A DNA stretch of 64,000 nt from Streptomyces sp. MP131-18 (lineage in GTDB: Bacteria; Actinomycetota; Actinomycetes; Streptomycetales; Streptomycetaceae), in NCBI RefSeq assembly GCF_001984575.1, contig NZ_LZNS01000001.1:3182715-3246714 (forward strand), written 5' to 3'. The notes beneath the pieces are model-generated. The model searched no databases, was not told the origin of the DNA, and worked only from the letters and a program-made list of their open reading frames with translations. Both the position numbers and the translations under genes were made by a program. Shown here one piece after another: positions 35,901 through 43,981 of this stretch; the first letter of the stretch is position 1; each line of letters opens with the position of its first letter.

Positions 35901-38393
35901 ATGGCGGACAGCGTGCGCACCTCGGAGACCATCGAGGTGGTGGGGGCACGGACCAACAACCTCCGTGATGTCACCGTGAGCATCCCCAAGGGCCGGGTGG
36001 TGGCCTTCACCGGTGTCAGCGGCAGCGGTAAGACTTCCTTGGCGATCGACACCCTGCACAGCGAGGCCCAACTCCGTTACTTGGAAGGTCTTTCGCCGTT
36101 CGTCCGGCAGTACATCACCCAGCGCAACCGCCCCAAGGTGGACCGGATCCTCGGCCTCGGCGCCACCCTCGCCGTCGACCAGCGCCGGCTCAACCGCAAC
36201 CCTCGCTCCACCGTTGCCACCATCACCGGCATCGACGGCCACCTCGGACTGCTCTACTCCCGGCTGCCCGGCATCGGCCCCGACGCGATTCCCGGCGACG
36301 GCCATCTCAGTACCGCCCACTTCGACCGGCACACCCCGGAGGGAAGCTGCTCCGACTGCCACGGCGTCGGCGGACGCTGGCAGGCACGGGAAGAACTCAT
36401 CATCACGCACCCGGAGTTGCCCCTCTTCGACGGAGCCTCCCCCTGGTACGCGAAGTGGCGCTCCGGCGAACACGCCTTCATTCCCGCACTGGCCGAGAAA
36501 CGCGGCGTGGACCTCGCACAGCCCTGGCAGTCGCTGCCCGAGGGCTTCCGGCACAACGTGCTGTACGGCACGGGTGACGAGAAGATCGAGGCGACCGTCG
36601 ACATACCGAACAAGAACGAGACGTCCTCTTGGACGTACACCTCCAGCGAGCCGCTGCGCGGAGCGCTCGCCGAGGTGGAGAGGGTCTTCGCGAACGCGGC
36701 GACACCCAGCGCCAAGGAGCGCTATCTGCCGTACATGCGCAAGATGCCCTGCACCACCTGCGGCGGCACCGGCTACGACGCGGTCGCCCGGTCGGTACGG
36801 CTCGGCGGGCTCGCCTACCCCGAAGTGCTGGAGGCCGACGTCCGCGAGGTACGCGCCTGGGGCGGCCGGGTCACCTCCGGCCTCGGCACCGGACAGCGCG
36901 CGGTCGGCGAACCTCTTCTCCAGGACCTCGCCCGCAGACTCCGGGTGCTGGACCGCCTCGGCCTCGCCCATCTCCAACTGTCGCGCGGCGCGGCCACCCT
37001 GTCCGGCGGCGAACTCCAGCGCACCCGGCTCGCCGCCCAGCTCAGCACCGAACTCAGCGACATCATCTTCGTCCTCGACGAACCGGGCACCGGCCTCCAC
37101 CCCGCGGACAAGGCCCATCTGCTGGACATCGCCCTGGAACTGCGCGCCGCCGGGAACACCGTGCTGCTGGTCGAGCACGATCCGGAACTGATCGCCCGCG
37201 CCGACTGGGTGATCGACATGGGACCGGGCGCCGGACGGCTGGGCGGCGACGTGCTCGTCTCGGGCAACCCTGCGGACGTTGCCGGGCACCCCCGCTCGCT
37301 CACCGGCCACTACCTCGCCGGGAAGGGACCGAGGTTGCGCCGTACCCGCCGGCCAGTCGGGGAGGAAACCCACTGGGTGGAGCTGCACGGGCTGTCCGCC
37401 CACAACGTGACAGCGGACCTGGTCCGCTTCCCCGTGGGCCGGCTGACCTGTCTGACCGGGGTCAGCGGCAGCGGCAAGAGCAGTCTGCTCGGCGCGCTCG
37501 GTGCCGGGACGGAGGCTGCTCTGGCAGGAACGGCGGCCGACACCGTCCGCCGGGTCACCGGGAACGAGCGTTTCAGTTGGGTCGCCGTGGTCGACCAGGA
37601 GCCGATCGGCCGGACACCCCGGTCCAACCCCGCCACGTACAGCAAGGCGTTCGACATCGTCCGCAAGCTGTTCGCGGAGACCGACGCGGCACGCAAGCGC
37701 GGCATCAAGTCCTCCTGGTTCTCCTTCAACACGGCTAACGGCGGACGCTGCGAGACCTGCACCGGGTACGGCCGCAAGCTGGTCAACATGCACTTCCTGC
37801 CGGACGTGTGGGTGGTCTGCGACGTCTGCGAGGGCCGCCGCTACACGCCGGAGGCCCGGGAGATTACCTACGAGGGGCTGACCATCGACGGGGTGCTGGA
37901 GCTGACCGTCGCCGAGGCCGTCGAACGTCTCACCGGACAGCGGCAGTTGGCTGAGGCGCTGGAGGCCATGGACCGAGTCGGCCTCGGCTATCTGCAACTC
38001 GGCCAGAACGCCACGGAACTCTCCGGCGGCGAGGCACAGCGCCTGAAGCTGGCGTCGGCGATCCAACGCGGATCGGCGGGCCGCAAGACCGGACTGGTCG
38101 TGCTCGACGAACCCGTCTCCGGTCTGCACCCCTCCGATATCCAGCGCATGGTGGACGCCTTCGACCTGCTGCTGGACTCGGGCAACACCGTGGTCGTCGC
38201 CGAGCACGACATCCCTGTCGCGGCCTCTGCGGACTGGGTGATCGACCTGGGACCGGGCGCTGGCCCGGACGGCGGTGCGGTCGTGGCGGCGGGCACCCCG
38301 GACCAGGTCGCCGAAGCCGACACCCCGACCGCCGACTTCTTCCGCCGGTACATGGCGGGCCTGCCGCTGCTGGGCGGGGTCGGCGACCACTGA
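35901..38393 (+). CDS. UvrA-like excinuclease ABC subunit A paralogue
   Basis: An 830-residue tandem ABC ATPase of the UvrA group. Walker A motifs are GVSGSGKTSLA (about 38) and GVSGSGKSSLL (about 520). ABC signatures are LSGGELQRTRL (about 367) and LSGGEAQRLKL (about 707), each followed by VLDEP. Zinc CxxC pairs are CSDCHGVGG, CTTCGGTGYD and CETCTGYGRK...CDVCEGRRY. It is about 120 residues shorter than housekeeping UvrA, mainly in the UvrB-binding/insertion region. This fits UvrA3/DrrC-type paralogues linked to tolerance of DNA-binding drugs. GGGAGAGG lies about ten bases upstream of the ATG. Its own substrate is unknown. Confidence 0.92.
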   Translation: MADSVRTSETIEVVGARTNNLRDVTVSIPKGRVVAFTGVSGSGKTSLAIDTLHSEAQLRYLEGLSPFVRQYITQRNRPKVDRILGLGATLAVDQRRLNRNPRSTVATITGIDGHLGLLYSRLPGIGPDAIPGDGHLSTAHFDRHTPEGSCSDCHGVGGRWQAREELIITHPELPLFDGASPWYAKWRSGEHAFIPALAEKRGVDLAQPWQSLPEGFRHNVLYGTGDEKIEATVDIPNKNETSSWTYTSSEPLRGALAEVERVFANAATPSAKERYLPYMRKMPCTTCGGTGYDAVARSVRLGGLAYPEVLEADVREVRAWGGRVTSGLGTGQRAVGEPLLQDLARRLRVLDRLGLAHLQLSRGAATLSGGELQRTRLAAQLSTELSDIIFVLDEPGTGLHPADKAHLLDIALELRAAGNTVLLVEHDPELIARADWVIDMGPGAGRLGGDVLVSGNPADVAGHPRSLTGHYLAGKGPRLRRTRRPVGEETHWVELHGLSAHNVTADLVRFPVGRLTCLTGVSGSGKSSLLGALGAGTEAALAGTAADTVRRVTGNERFSWVAVVDQEPIGRTPRSNPATYSKAFDIVRKLFAETDAARKRGIKSSWFSFNTANGGRCETCTGYGRKLVNMHFLPDVWVVCDVCEGRRYTPEAREITYEGLTIDGVLELTVAEAVERLTGQRQLAEALEAMDRVGLGYLQLGQNATELSGGEAQRLKLASAIQRGSAGRKTGLVVLDEPVSGLHPSDIQRMVDAFDLLLDSGNTVVVAEHDIPVAASADWVIDLGPGAGPDGGAVVAAGTPDQVAEADTPTADFFRRYMAGLPLLGGVGDH

Positions 38394-38433
38394 GGCACCG
38401 GTGGCGCCCCGCGTCCGGCCGTTGCGTGCACGG

Positions 38434-38752
38434 TCAGGCGCGGGGCGACGCCAGTTCCACGACGGTGATGTCAGAGTCGGCGCCCAGCCGGACCGGCGGC
38501 CCCGGAAGCCGGTGCCCCGGGTCACGTGGAGCAGGGTGTCCTCGTGCCAGCTCAGCCCGGCGACGAACGGGTTGGCCAGGGCAGTGAGATGGGTGAAGGG
38601 CCAGAGCTGGCCGCCGCGGGTGTGGCCGGACAACTGGAGATCCACCCCGTACCGGGCACTGCTGGCGTCACCCCGGGCTGCCGCGGCCGCGGCGTCGTGG
38701 CCGACCGCGCAGGCCCGGGGAAAACTCGGAGAACTCATCCAGCACGCCGCCA
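38434..38752 (-). pseudogene. Metallophosphoesterase C-terminal remnant
   Basis: The minus strand reads ARYGVDLQLSGHTRGGQLW, then PFTHLTALANPFVAGLSW and LHVTRGTGFRG. These are the end of the YkuE-like metallophosphoesterase family, with GHTRGGQ in place of the usual GHTHGGQ. One base change in length near 38495 shifts the frame; the other frame finishes with PVRLGADSDITVVELASPRA and a stop at 38434. The N-terminal catalytic half is missing. Confidence 0.7.
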
Positions 38753-38801
38753 CCGGCTCCCCGCAGGTCCTGCGCCGCCACGCCGCGCCCCGACACGGCG
38801 G

Positions 38802-39426
38802 TCAGGCGGATTCATCCTGTTCGAAGGGCGGGATGTCGTCTGGGGCCATGTCTGGGGCGTAGGCGGCGGATGCGCACGGGGTGTCGGCGGCCGCGGTCGA
38901 AAGTGGTGTCGGCGTCGAACTCGGCGAACTGGTCGGGGGTGACACAGGTGAAGACGAGCGAGTCGAGGCTGCCCCAGTGGGTGGTGATCCTCATCCCGGC
39001 CCAGGGATGGCCAACGCTGGACGGTGTCAGGAGGCGGGCGAGGTCCTCGCGCACCGTCGGCAGGAGGGGAGTGCTGCGGGCGGTCAGCCGGAGGATGCCG
39101 GTGGTGTCGTAGCGGCCCAACAGGAGCGTGTCGGGCCGCTCCAGCGGGCTGGTCACCGCACCGATCACGGCCTCGGCGGTGTGTTTCGCGCGGACCTTCA
39201 GCCAGCCGCGACGGCCGGGCTGGTAGGTCTGCGCCAGACCCTTGGCGACGACTCCCTCCACCCCCACGGCGGTCCAGGAGCTCATCCACTCCTGAGCCTG
39301 TGCGCGGTCGGTACTGGCTGGGGTCAGCGACCACGGGGCCTAGGGGCTACCCAGGAGCTCGGTGTCGCCGCGCTGCAGGAGGTCGAAAGCCACCAGATGC
39401 GCAGGCTGCTCGGCGGCCAGCCGTCT
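38802..39426 (-). pseudogene. ATP-dependent DNA ligase remnant cut by an IS
   Basis: From the IS edge the minus strand reads LAAEQPAHLVAFDLLQRGDT and a stop, then after a gap GVEGVVAKGLAQTYQPGRRG and WLKVRAKHTAEAVIGAV. It continues RPDTLLLGRYDTTG and ADTTFDRGRRHPVRI, and after a frameshift APDMAPDDIPPFEQDESA with a stop at 38802. This is the second half of an actinobacterial LigC/LigD-like ATP-dependent ligase. Motif I and the N terminus are missing. The IS at 39427 replaces the upstream part, and I could not confirm the rest beyond the IS. Confidence 0.75.
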
Positions 39427-40430
39427 AGGAGCTGTCTGGGCGATCATGTGACTTTCTGATGCTCGGCTCGTTGATGTGGGGATGGAGCGGGGCGATCTCA
39501 CGGATGCGGAGTGGGAACGGCTTAAGCCGTTTCTGCCGGTGAGTAACGGGCGTTGTGGCCGGTGGCGGGATCACCGGCAGGTGATCGACGGGGTCTTGCA
39601 CCGGGTGCGGACCGGGGTGCAGTGGCGGGACCTTCCCGAGCGGTTCGGCCCGTGGAAGACGGTCTACGAACGCCATCGGCTGTGGTCGGCCGAAGACACC
39701 TGGGAGCGTTCGCTGGGGGAGGTCCAGGCCGCGGCCGATGCCGCGGGGGAGGTCGACTGGGACGTCGCGGTCGACTCCACCGTTGTGCGGGCCCATCAGC
39801 ACGCGGCCGGAGCCCGTGCCGATCCGCCGCCGGTCCTGGCGTCAAAAGGGGCCGACGGCGCCGAACATCAGCCCGAGACGTCGTGGGAGAGCCTCGTCGC
39901 CCGCCTGGTGGAGGTGGTCCAGGAGGCGAGGGCCTGGGCCGCTCGCGGGGCGGGCTCACCAGCAAGCTCCACTTGAGCGCCGACGGCCACTGCCGCCCGC
40001 TGTCCCTCATCGTCACTGGTGGACAGCGGGCGGACTGCACGCAGTTCCAGGCGGTGCTGGAGAAGATCCGCGTGCCGCGAACCGGGCCGGGCAGGCCTCG
40101 AAAGAAGCCCGACAGCCTCGCGGCGGATAAGGCATACAGCAACAGTCCGTGCCGCACCTATCTGCGACGCCGGGGTATCCGGCACACCATCCCGGAAAAG
40201 ACCGACAGCCAGGCTGCCCGCCTGCGCAAGGGCTCACGAGGCGGACGGCCACCCGGCTTCGACGAAGAGCGGTACAAGAAACGGAACACCGTTGAGCGTG
40301 CGATCAACAAGCTCAAGCAGTCCCGAGCCGTGGCTACCCGGTATGACAAGCGCGGCTACGTCTACCTCGGCACCGCCACCGCAGCGGCCCTGGTCATTTG
40401 GCTCCGCACATGATCGCCCGGACAACTCCT
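39427..40430 (+). mobile_element. IS5-family insertion sequence, about 1.0 kb, apparently complete
   Basis: The left end AGGAGCTGTCTGGGCGATCA (39427-39446, extending to 39450) is an inverted copy of 40407-40430 with two mismatches in 24 bases. The element contains one transposase in two frames. It lies at the broken end of a DNA ligase remnant. I see no clear target duplication. A solo left end occurs at 35072. Confidence 0.88.
39482..40413 (+). CDS. IS5-type transposase encoded in two frames (ORFA/ORFB)
   Basis: ORFA runs 39482-39976 (164 residues) with LTDAEWERLKPFLPVSNGR, the WRDLPERFGPWKTVYER N-terminal DDE-family block and VDSTVVRAHQHAAGA with the first catalytic Asp. ORFB is read in the -1 frame and ends at 40413. 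It carries GRSRGGLTSKLHLSADG, DKAYSNSPCRTYLRRRGI (second Asp) and the YKKRNTVERAINKLKQ block with the catalytic Glu. The frames overlap around 39895-39976, as expected for programmed -1 frameshifting in the IS427 subgroup. A defective mutation is the alternative. All three acidic residues remain. Confidence 0.85.
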
Positions 40431-40815
40431 CACCGCGGAGCGCCGCGGCAGTGAGGTCTCCTGGACCGACGTGCGGCCTCGGACGGATGTCCACGAGCAT
40501 GCGGAACGGGGCACCGCGTGCAGCCCCCTACGAGCCGGCTGCTCTCCGAGCGGACTGCCGCCGCGACGACACGCACCATGCACCGTTCATCCCGGGCCGT
40601 GCTCTGCTCTCCTTCCGACGCCCCACCTGCACCGGGCGTGACATCGCTGAGTCCGTGACCCGCTCAGCGCCTCCTCTGCCCCACACACGCTGGCCAGCAA
40701 GCGAGATCACGCGGGACGAACCGGAATATAAGGGTCCGATTCGCCGAGCAGGCACCGCAGAAAGAAGCTCGGCCCCTGCCTGCGTTTCCGCAGGTCAGAG
40801 TCCGTTTGTCGAGAG
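40431..40815. other. Gene-free stretch between the IS and the tRNA relic
   Basis: No gene, terminator or repeat could be recognised here. The upstream half of the ligase gene might be expected just right of the IS, but I could not identify ligase motifs. Confidence 0.4.
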
Positions 40816-40918
40816 TGGCGGCGCCAGGATTCGAACGTGGGAAGGCTGAGCCGGGCGATTTACAGTCTGCCCAACACAAGCCCCCGACCAAGCATTTCTC
40901 ACATCTTGGCGCCCGCCA
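40816..40918 (-). other. tRNA-Tyr 3'-half relic, candidate attachment site
   Basis: Read on the minus strand, 40871-40816 contains the 3' half of a tRNA-Tyr. The anticodon loop CTGTAAA (GTA) is followed by a short variable arm GGCTCAGCC. The T-loop GTTCGAATC and the acceptor end TGGCGCCGCCA follow. The T-stem has one mismatch. Upstream of the anticodon (40872-40918) the sequence no longer matches a tRNA 5' half: it lacks a normal D arm and is too long. A 3' tRNA fragment of this sort is what integrative elements leave at an att site. It is unlikely to be a working tRNA. Confidence 0.6.
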
Positions 40919-41011
40919 CCCCACAAATGCCCCACGGGCCCGCCCTCGCTCGCCTCGGCTCGCAGTCGGCGGCGCCCTACACCAAGCCGACTTATGGACT
41001 ACCCTTGGTAC

Positions 41012-41272
41012 ATGTCGATGAAGCGCACGAACGTCTACGCCGACCCGGAGGACCTGGCCATCATCAAGGAGGCGGCCAGGCGCCGGGGCATCAGCGAGGC
41101 CGAGATCATCCGCCAGGGCATCCACCTCGCCGCCATGGCCAACCGCGTCTGGGACGAGCCGCTGTTCTCGCGCACCTTCGAAGGACCGGGCCGCACACCA
41201 TCGAAGACAGAGGTCCGCGACACGGTCGCCGACGCCGTCCACCGCGAGACGAACACCGGAAACGCCGCGTGA
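41012..41272 (+). CDS. Ribbon-helix-helix antitoxin (CopG/VapB type)
   Basis: An 86-residue protein with a short RHH domain, MKRTNVYADPEDLAIIKEAA then RRRGISEAEIIRQGI. The rest is a flexible tail that should wrap the toxin. It is the first gene of a toxin-antitoxin pair and overlaps the PIN toxin by four bases (GTGA). No ribosome site is seen, so ATG 41012 may be leaderless; ATGs at 40994 and 41018 are also in frame. RHH antitoxins normally repress their own promoter. It sits just inside the tRNA-Tyr relic. Confidence 0.88.
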   Translation: MSMKRTNVYADPEDLAIIKEAARRRGISEAEIIRQGIHLAAMANRVWDEPLFSRTFEGPGRTPSKTEVRDTVADAVHRETNTGNAA

Positions 41273-41712
41273 TCATCGTCGTCGCCGACACCTCCGGCCT
41301 GCTCGCCGCCCTCGACGCGGCCCATCCGGAACACGGCGCGGCCAACGAGGCGATCACCGCCGCGGGCCTCCTGGTCATGTCCCCGCTCCTGCTCGCCGAG
41401 CTCGACCACGTCGCCACACGCGAACTCGGCCGCGAAGCCGCACTAAGCTCGATCGACGACATTCGACACTGGATGCACCGCGGCCGCATCGTCGCCCCGG
41501 AGATCACCGACGACCACCTCGCCACCGCTCAGTCGCTGCGCCGCCGCTACCGTGCCCTCGATCTGGACCTCGCCGACGCCGTGAACGTGGCACTGGCCGC
41601 CGAGTACGACACCGACGCGATCCTCACCCTCGACCGACGTGACTTCCGCGCCGTACGCCCCCTCGGCCGGCACAAAGCCTTCCGCGTCCTACCCGACGAC
41701 CTTCCCCTCTGA
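41269..41712 (+). CDS. vapC: PIN-domain toxin (VapC family)
   Basis: A 147-residue PIN nuclease. The four acidic residues of the active site appear in VVADTSGLLAALD, SPLLLAELDHVATRE, LDLDLADAVNVALA and YDTDAILTLDRRDF. VapC toxins cleave RNA, often tRNA or rRNA, unless bound by the antitoxin. GTG 41269 overlaps the antitoxin stop, so the two are translated together. The pair probably stabilises the surrounding island. Confidence 0.92.
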   Translation: MIIVVADTSGLLAALDAAHPEHGAANEAITAAGLLVMSPLLLAELDHVATRELGREAALSSIDDIRHWMHRGRIVAPEITDDHLATAQSLRRRYRALDLDLADAVNVALAAEYDTDAILTLDRRDFRAVRPLGRHKAFRVLPDDLPL

Positions 41713-42125
41713 CACAAGCCCCTCGGGCCCGGGCACCGCCCGTCACAGGCGCCTGGGCAGCCACACACCCACTTCACGCACCTGGCCTGGCGCGACGACA
41801 AGCAGAACGCGAGAAGCAGCGTGGACTCGCGCCGCTCGTGAGGGCGTAAGCACCAGGCCCGGATCGCCACGTCTTCGACCAGCTACATCCCATACTCCTG
41901 GTCGAGTTGAACGCGGCCGGGGCAAAACGACTGGGCGCGTGCCTGCAAAGAAGGAGGTTCCCCGGTCGGGCGTCTACGAATGGCGAAGCCGCCCTCATCA
42001 CCGCCCTCATCACCGCCCCCATCAGCCCAGGCAGGTTCGCGACGCCCTGATCGCTGCGGCTGCGGCTGCGGCCCAGCTGCCCGGGATCCCCTCAGCTATG
42101 GCCCCGTCATCCGTTGACGTTGCCG
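41713..42125. other. Gene-free stretch
   Basis: Open frames are present on both strands but none has a recognisable family or a good start. It includes a CATCACCGCC direct repeat near 41996-42020. I see nothing else. Confidence 0.4.
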
Positions 42126-42545
42126 TCAAGCACCTTGCGAGGGACTGTCAGGTCTGGAGGAGTCACGAGCCACGTCGATTTCGTTACGGAGCTCCTCCAA
42201 CTCCTCTGCATTTGGCACGAAGGGCGCGGAGCAGGTCTTCAGCACCTCAAGCTTCTGGCTGCTCCCCCATTCGTCCCACGCCTCCAAGGACGAGGCATAC
42301 CGAACGATCACCCCCCTTTCGTATTCTCTAGTGGACCACCGTTGCCAGGACTCCCAGCGCGTCACTCGACGCGAATCCCCAGTTCGCTCACTTTCCACAA
42401 TGATCGAATCTACGATTCGACGATGCGCCGCCGCAAGCCTGGGACTACCGAAATACGGCTCTGGCGGCTCCTCATCGTCGAACTTCAAGCGCACCAACGC
42501 TGAAGCCAGAGTCTCCAACTCCTCAAGAGTCAATTCCACCTGCAC
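42126..42545 (-). CDS. Small acidic hypothetical protein, possible immunity protein
   Basis: A 139-residue acidic protein starting at GTG 42545 with GGGAG seven bases upstream. It begins with LTLEELETLASALVRLKF and ends in a Glu-rich helix AEELEELRNEID. I do not recognise a family. It belongs to a row of small, lower-GC minus-strand genes downstream of the RHS toxin gene, the place where orphan immunity genes accumulate. That is the only basis for the immunity suggestion. Confidence 0.65.
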   Translation of the reverse strand: MQVELTLEELETLASALVRLKFDDEEPPEPYFGSPRLAAAHRRIVDSIIVESERTGDSRRVTRWESWQRWSTREYERGVIVRYASSLEAWDEWGSSQKLEVLKTCSAPFVPNAEELEELRNEIDVARDSSRPDSPSQGA

Positions 42546-42609
42546 AAACGTCTCCCGAGCCGCCCCGTAAATGATCTATCGCGTGGTGAATGACCTGCTC
42601 ATTCTCCTG

Positions 42610-42705
42610 CTACCCGGCGATGGCGCGATTATGGAAGTGGGCGATGCCGACCATGGCATAGTGGACGCCGTCGCCTTTTAGGGGGCACGCCTTGAATCGG
42701 CATGC
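42610..42705 (-). pseudogene. Transposase C-terminal tail
   Basis: The minus strand reads RFKACPLKGDGVHYAMVGIA then HFHNRAIAG and a stop at 42610. This is close to the C-terminal CRLKGDGVHHAMLGIARLHN signature of DDE_Tnp_4-like transposases. Nothing upstream can be recognised. Confidence 0.65.
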
Positions 42706-42777
42706 CGCCATCGATGGATCTCTCAGCGCAGTGGCTGCGGAGGCGAAAAGCAGACGCATGTGCGAGACGCACTCCCG

Positions 42778-43143
42778 TCAGAGACCCAAATAAAGCATCG
42801 GATCCACTAGGGTAAACCCGGGAAACACTACGATCCTGAGCTCACACTTGAATCCGGGGACATCGACTTCCACAACGACTCCACGCTCTCCGTCTCGCGA
42901 GTACAGCAGAATCCGATTTACCTGCTCACGATAAAATTCGATATCGCGTCTGCCGGCCGATTCCCTCGTCAGACGTACAGACCTGGCGCCGACATCGAAG
43001 CTCAGCGTCACGAACTCGCCAGCGTGACCCACCGGAATCTCGACTCGCCACACGTCGGGATCTTGTTCCGCAGGTTCAGGAACGGAGCCAAGCACTTCAA
43101 TGAAATCCGAATCCGTCGGAATTTCCATGGCGTCACTTGCCAT
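42778..43143 (-). CDS. Hypothetical 121-residue protein, possible immunity protein
   Basis: Start ATG 43143 is preceded by GGGAGG/AGAGG. The protein is beta-rich in appearance (VWRVEIPVGHAGEFVTLSFD, GVVVEVDVPGFKCELRIVVF) and acidic at the N terminus. No family is recognised. Codon use and GC content are lower than in the rest of the window. It lies in the immunity-type gene row behind the RHS toxin. Confidence 0.7.
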   Translation of the reverse strand: MASDAMEIPTDSDFIEVLGSVPEPAEQDPDVWRVEIPVGHAGEFVTLSFDVGARSVRLTRESAGRRDIEFYREQVNRILLYSRDGERGVVVEVDVPGFKCELRIVVFPGFTLVDPMLYLGL

Positions 43144-43481
43144 AGCCTCTACCTCCCACAGGGATCATCGTAGTGAGGCGAACTCCACTATCCGTTACCT
43201 CAAAGTTGGCGCGAATCAACAGAGCCCATGTGGCTCATAAAGAACCGGAGGAAGCCGCCGCACCGACTCCAACAGCTTTCCGCCCGGGACCCACCCTTGT
43301 TCTCCGCGCTCGACTGCATCTCAAGCAGCACGCTGAACTGATTCGACTTACACGGTAGCCAGGGGCAGTGGAATGAAGCATGGCCATCAGAGAGCCCCCC
43401 ATCTTGCACCGAAGGCACCCATGGACCCACGAAAATCCTCGTGAGACCACGGGCCTACCGCTGCGTTTGCGCCAAAGGGCA
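43144..43481. other. Lower-GC stretch without a clear gene
   Basis: Short frames occur on both strands but with no family similarity. It may be a decayed toxin tip or immunity gene of the RHS cassette row. Confidence 0.35.
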
Positions 43482-43934
43482 TCACGAAGAGCCCCGGTCA
43501 TCCGTAGGCACATGGCCCGCTGTCACCATACCGAAGAACGAACACTCCACCACAACTCGGACCGCAGGAAAATACACCCAAAATTCCGAGCAGGATTCCA
43601 CAATACCCGGCAGGCAAGAAAGGGAGGCTTCAAGCCCTATCTTCACGCTCGGAATCGCCAGGCTCCCCCAAAAGAAAATAAGACTATCAGCATTCGGGGC
43701 AAACCGCCGAAAGGCGGCGCCTAGTTCGATGGAATGCAGATCGGTCGAATCGAGCACCACGCTATCAGCCACCGAACCCCACTCGATAGTGCCGTCGGAG
43801 TTGCGCGCGTAGCGACTCAGACTTTGGCGTTCGTAGCGGAGGTGCTGGTTCAGATCCAACAACTCTACCCCGGGCCGCCCAACCCACACCACCCGCCGAT
43901 TACTTTGCCGACCTTCACGAACCACTCGCACCAT
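43482..43934 (-). CDS. Hypothetical protein directly downstream of RHS toxin, likely cognate immunity protein
   Basis: A 150-residue protein if started at ATG 43934 (GAGG four bases upstream), 48 bp after the RHS stop. An earlier in-frame ATG at 44045 would overlap the toxin gene. It contains RRVVWVGRPGVELLDLNQHL, VVLDSTDLHSIELGAAFRRF and a hydrophobic LIFFWGSLAIP stretch. No family is recognised. The position immediately after the toxin tip is the usual place for the matching immunity protein. Confidence 0.7.
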   Translation of the reverse strand: MVRVVREGRQSNRRVVWVGRPGVELLDLNQHLRYERQSLSRYARNSDGTIEWGSVADSVVLDSTDLHSIELGAAFRRFAPNADSLIFFWGSLAIPSVKIGLEASLSCLPGIVESCSEFWVYFPAVRVVVECSFFGMVTAGHVPTDDRGSS

Positions 43935-43981
43935 GGACCTCGGCAGGAGATCCGGTCGGGTTCCATATACACCGTCGAGCG

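Noticed and set aside
35799..38753. Nearly 1,000-codon minus-strand open frame over the UvrA-like gene
   Set aside because: Shadow of the plus-strand ATPase; only its last part (metallophosphoesterase scrap) has real similarity.
38735..38810. Plus-strand GKLGELIQHAATG stretch resembling a Phd/YefM antitoxin
   Set aside because: Too short, no start, no partner toxin, and it overlaps the minus-strand pseudogenes.
40816..40918. Functional tRNA-Tyr
   Set aside because: The 5' half has no proper D arm, the total length is too great and the T stem has a mismatch; only the 3' half is tRNA-like.
43173..43358. Small plus-strand open frame in the low-GC region
   Set aside because: No similarity, no ribosome site; direction differs from all neighbours.
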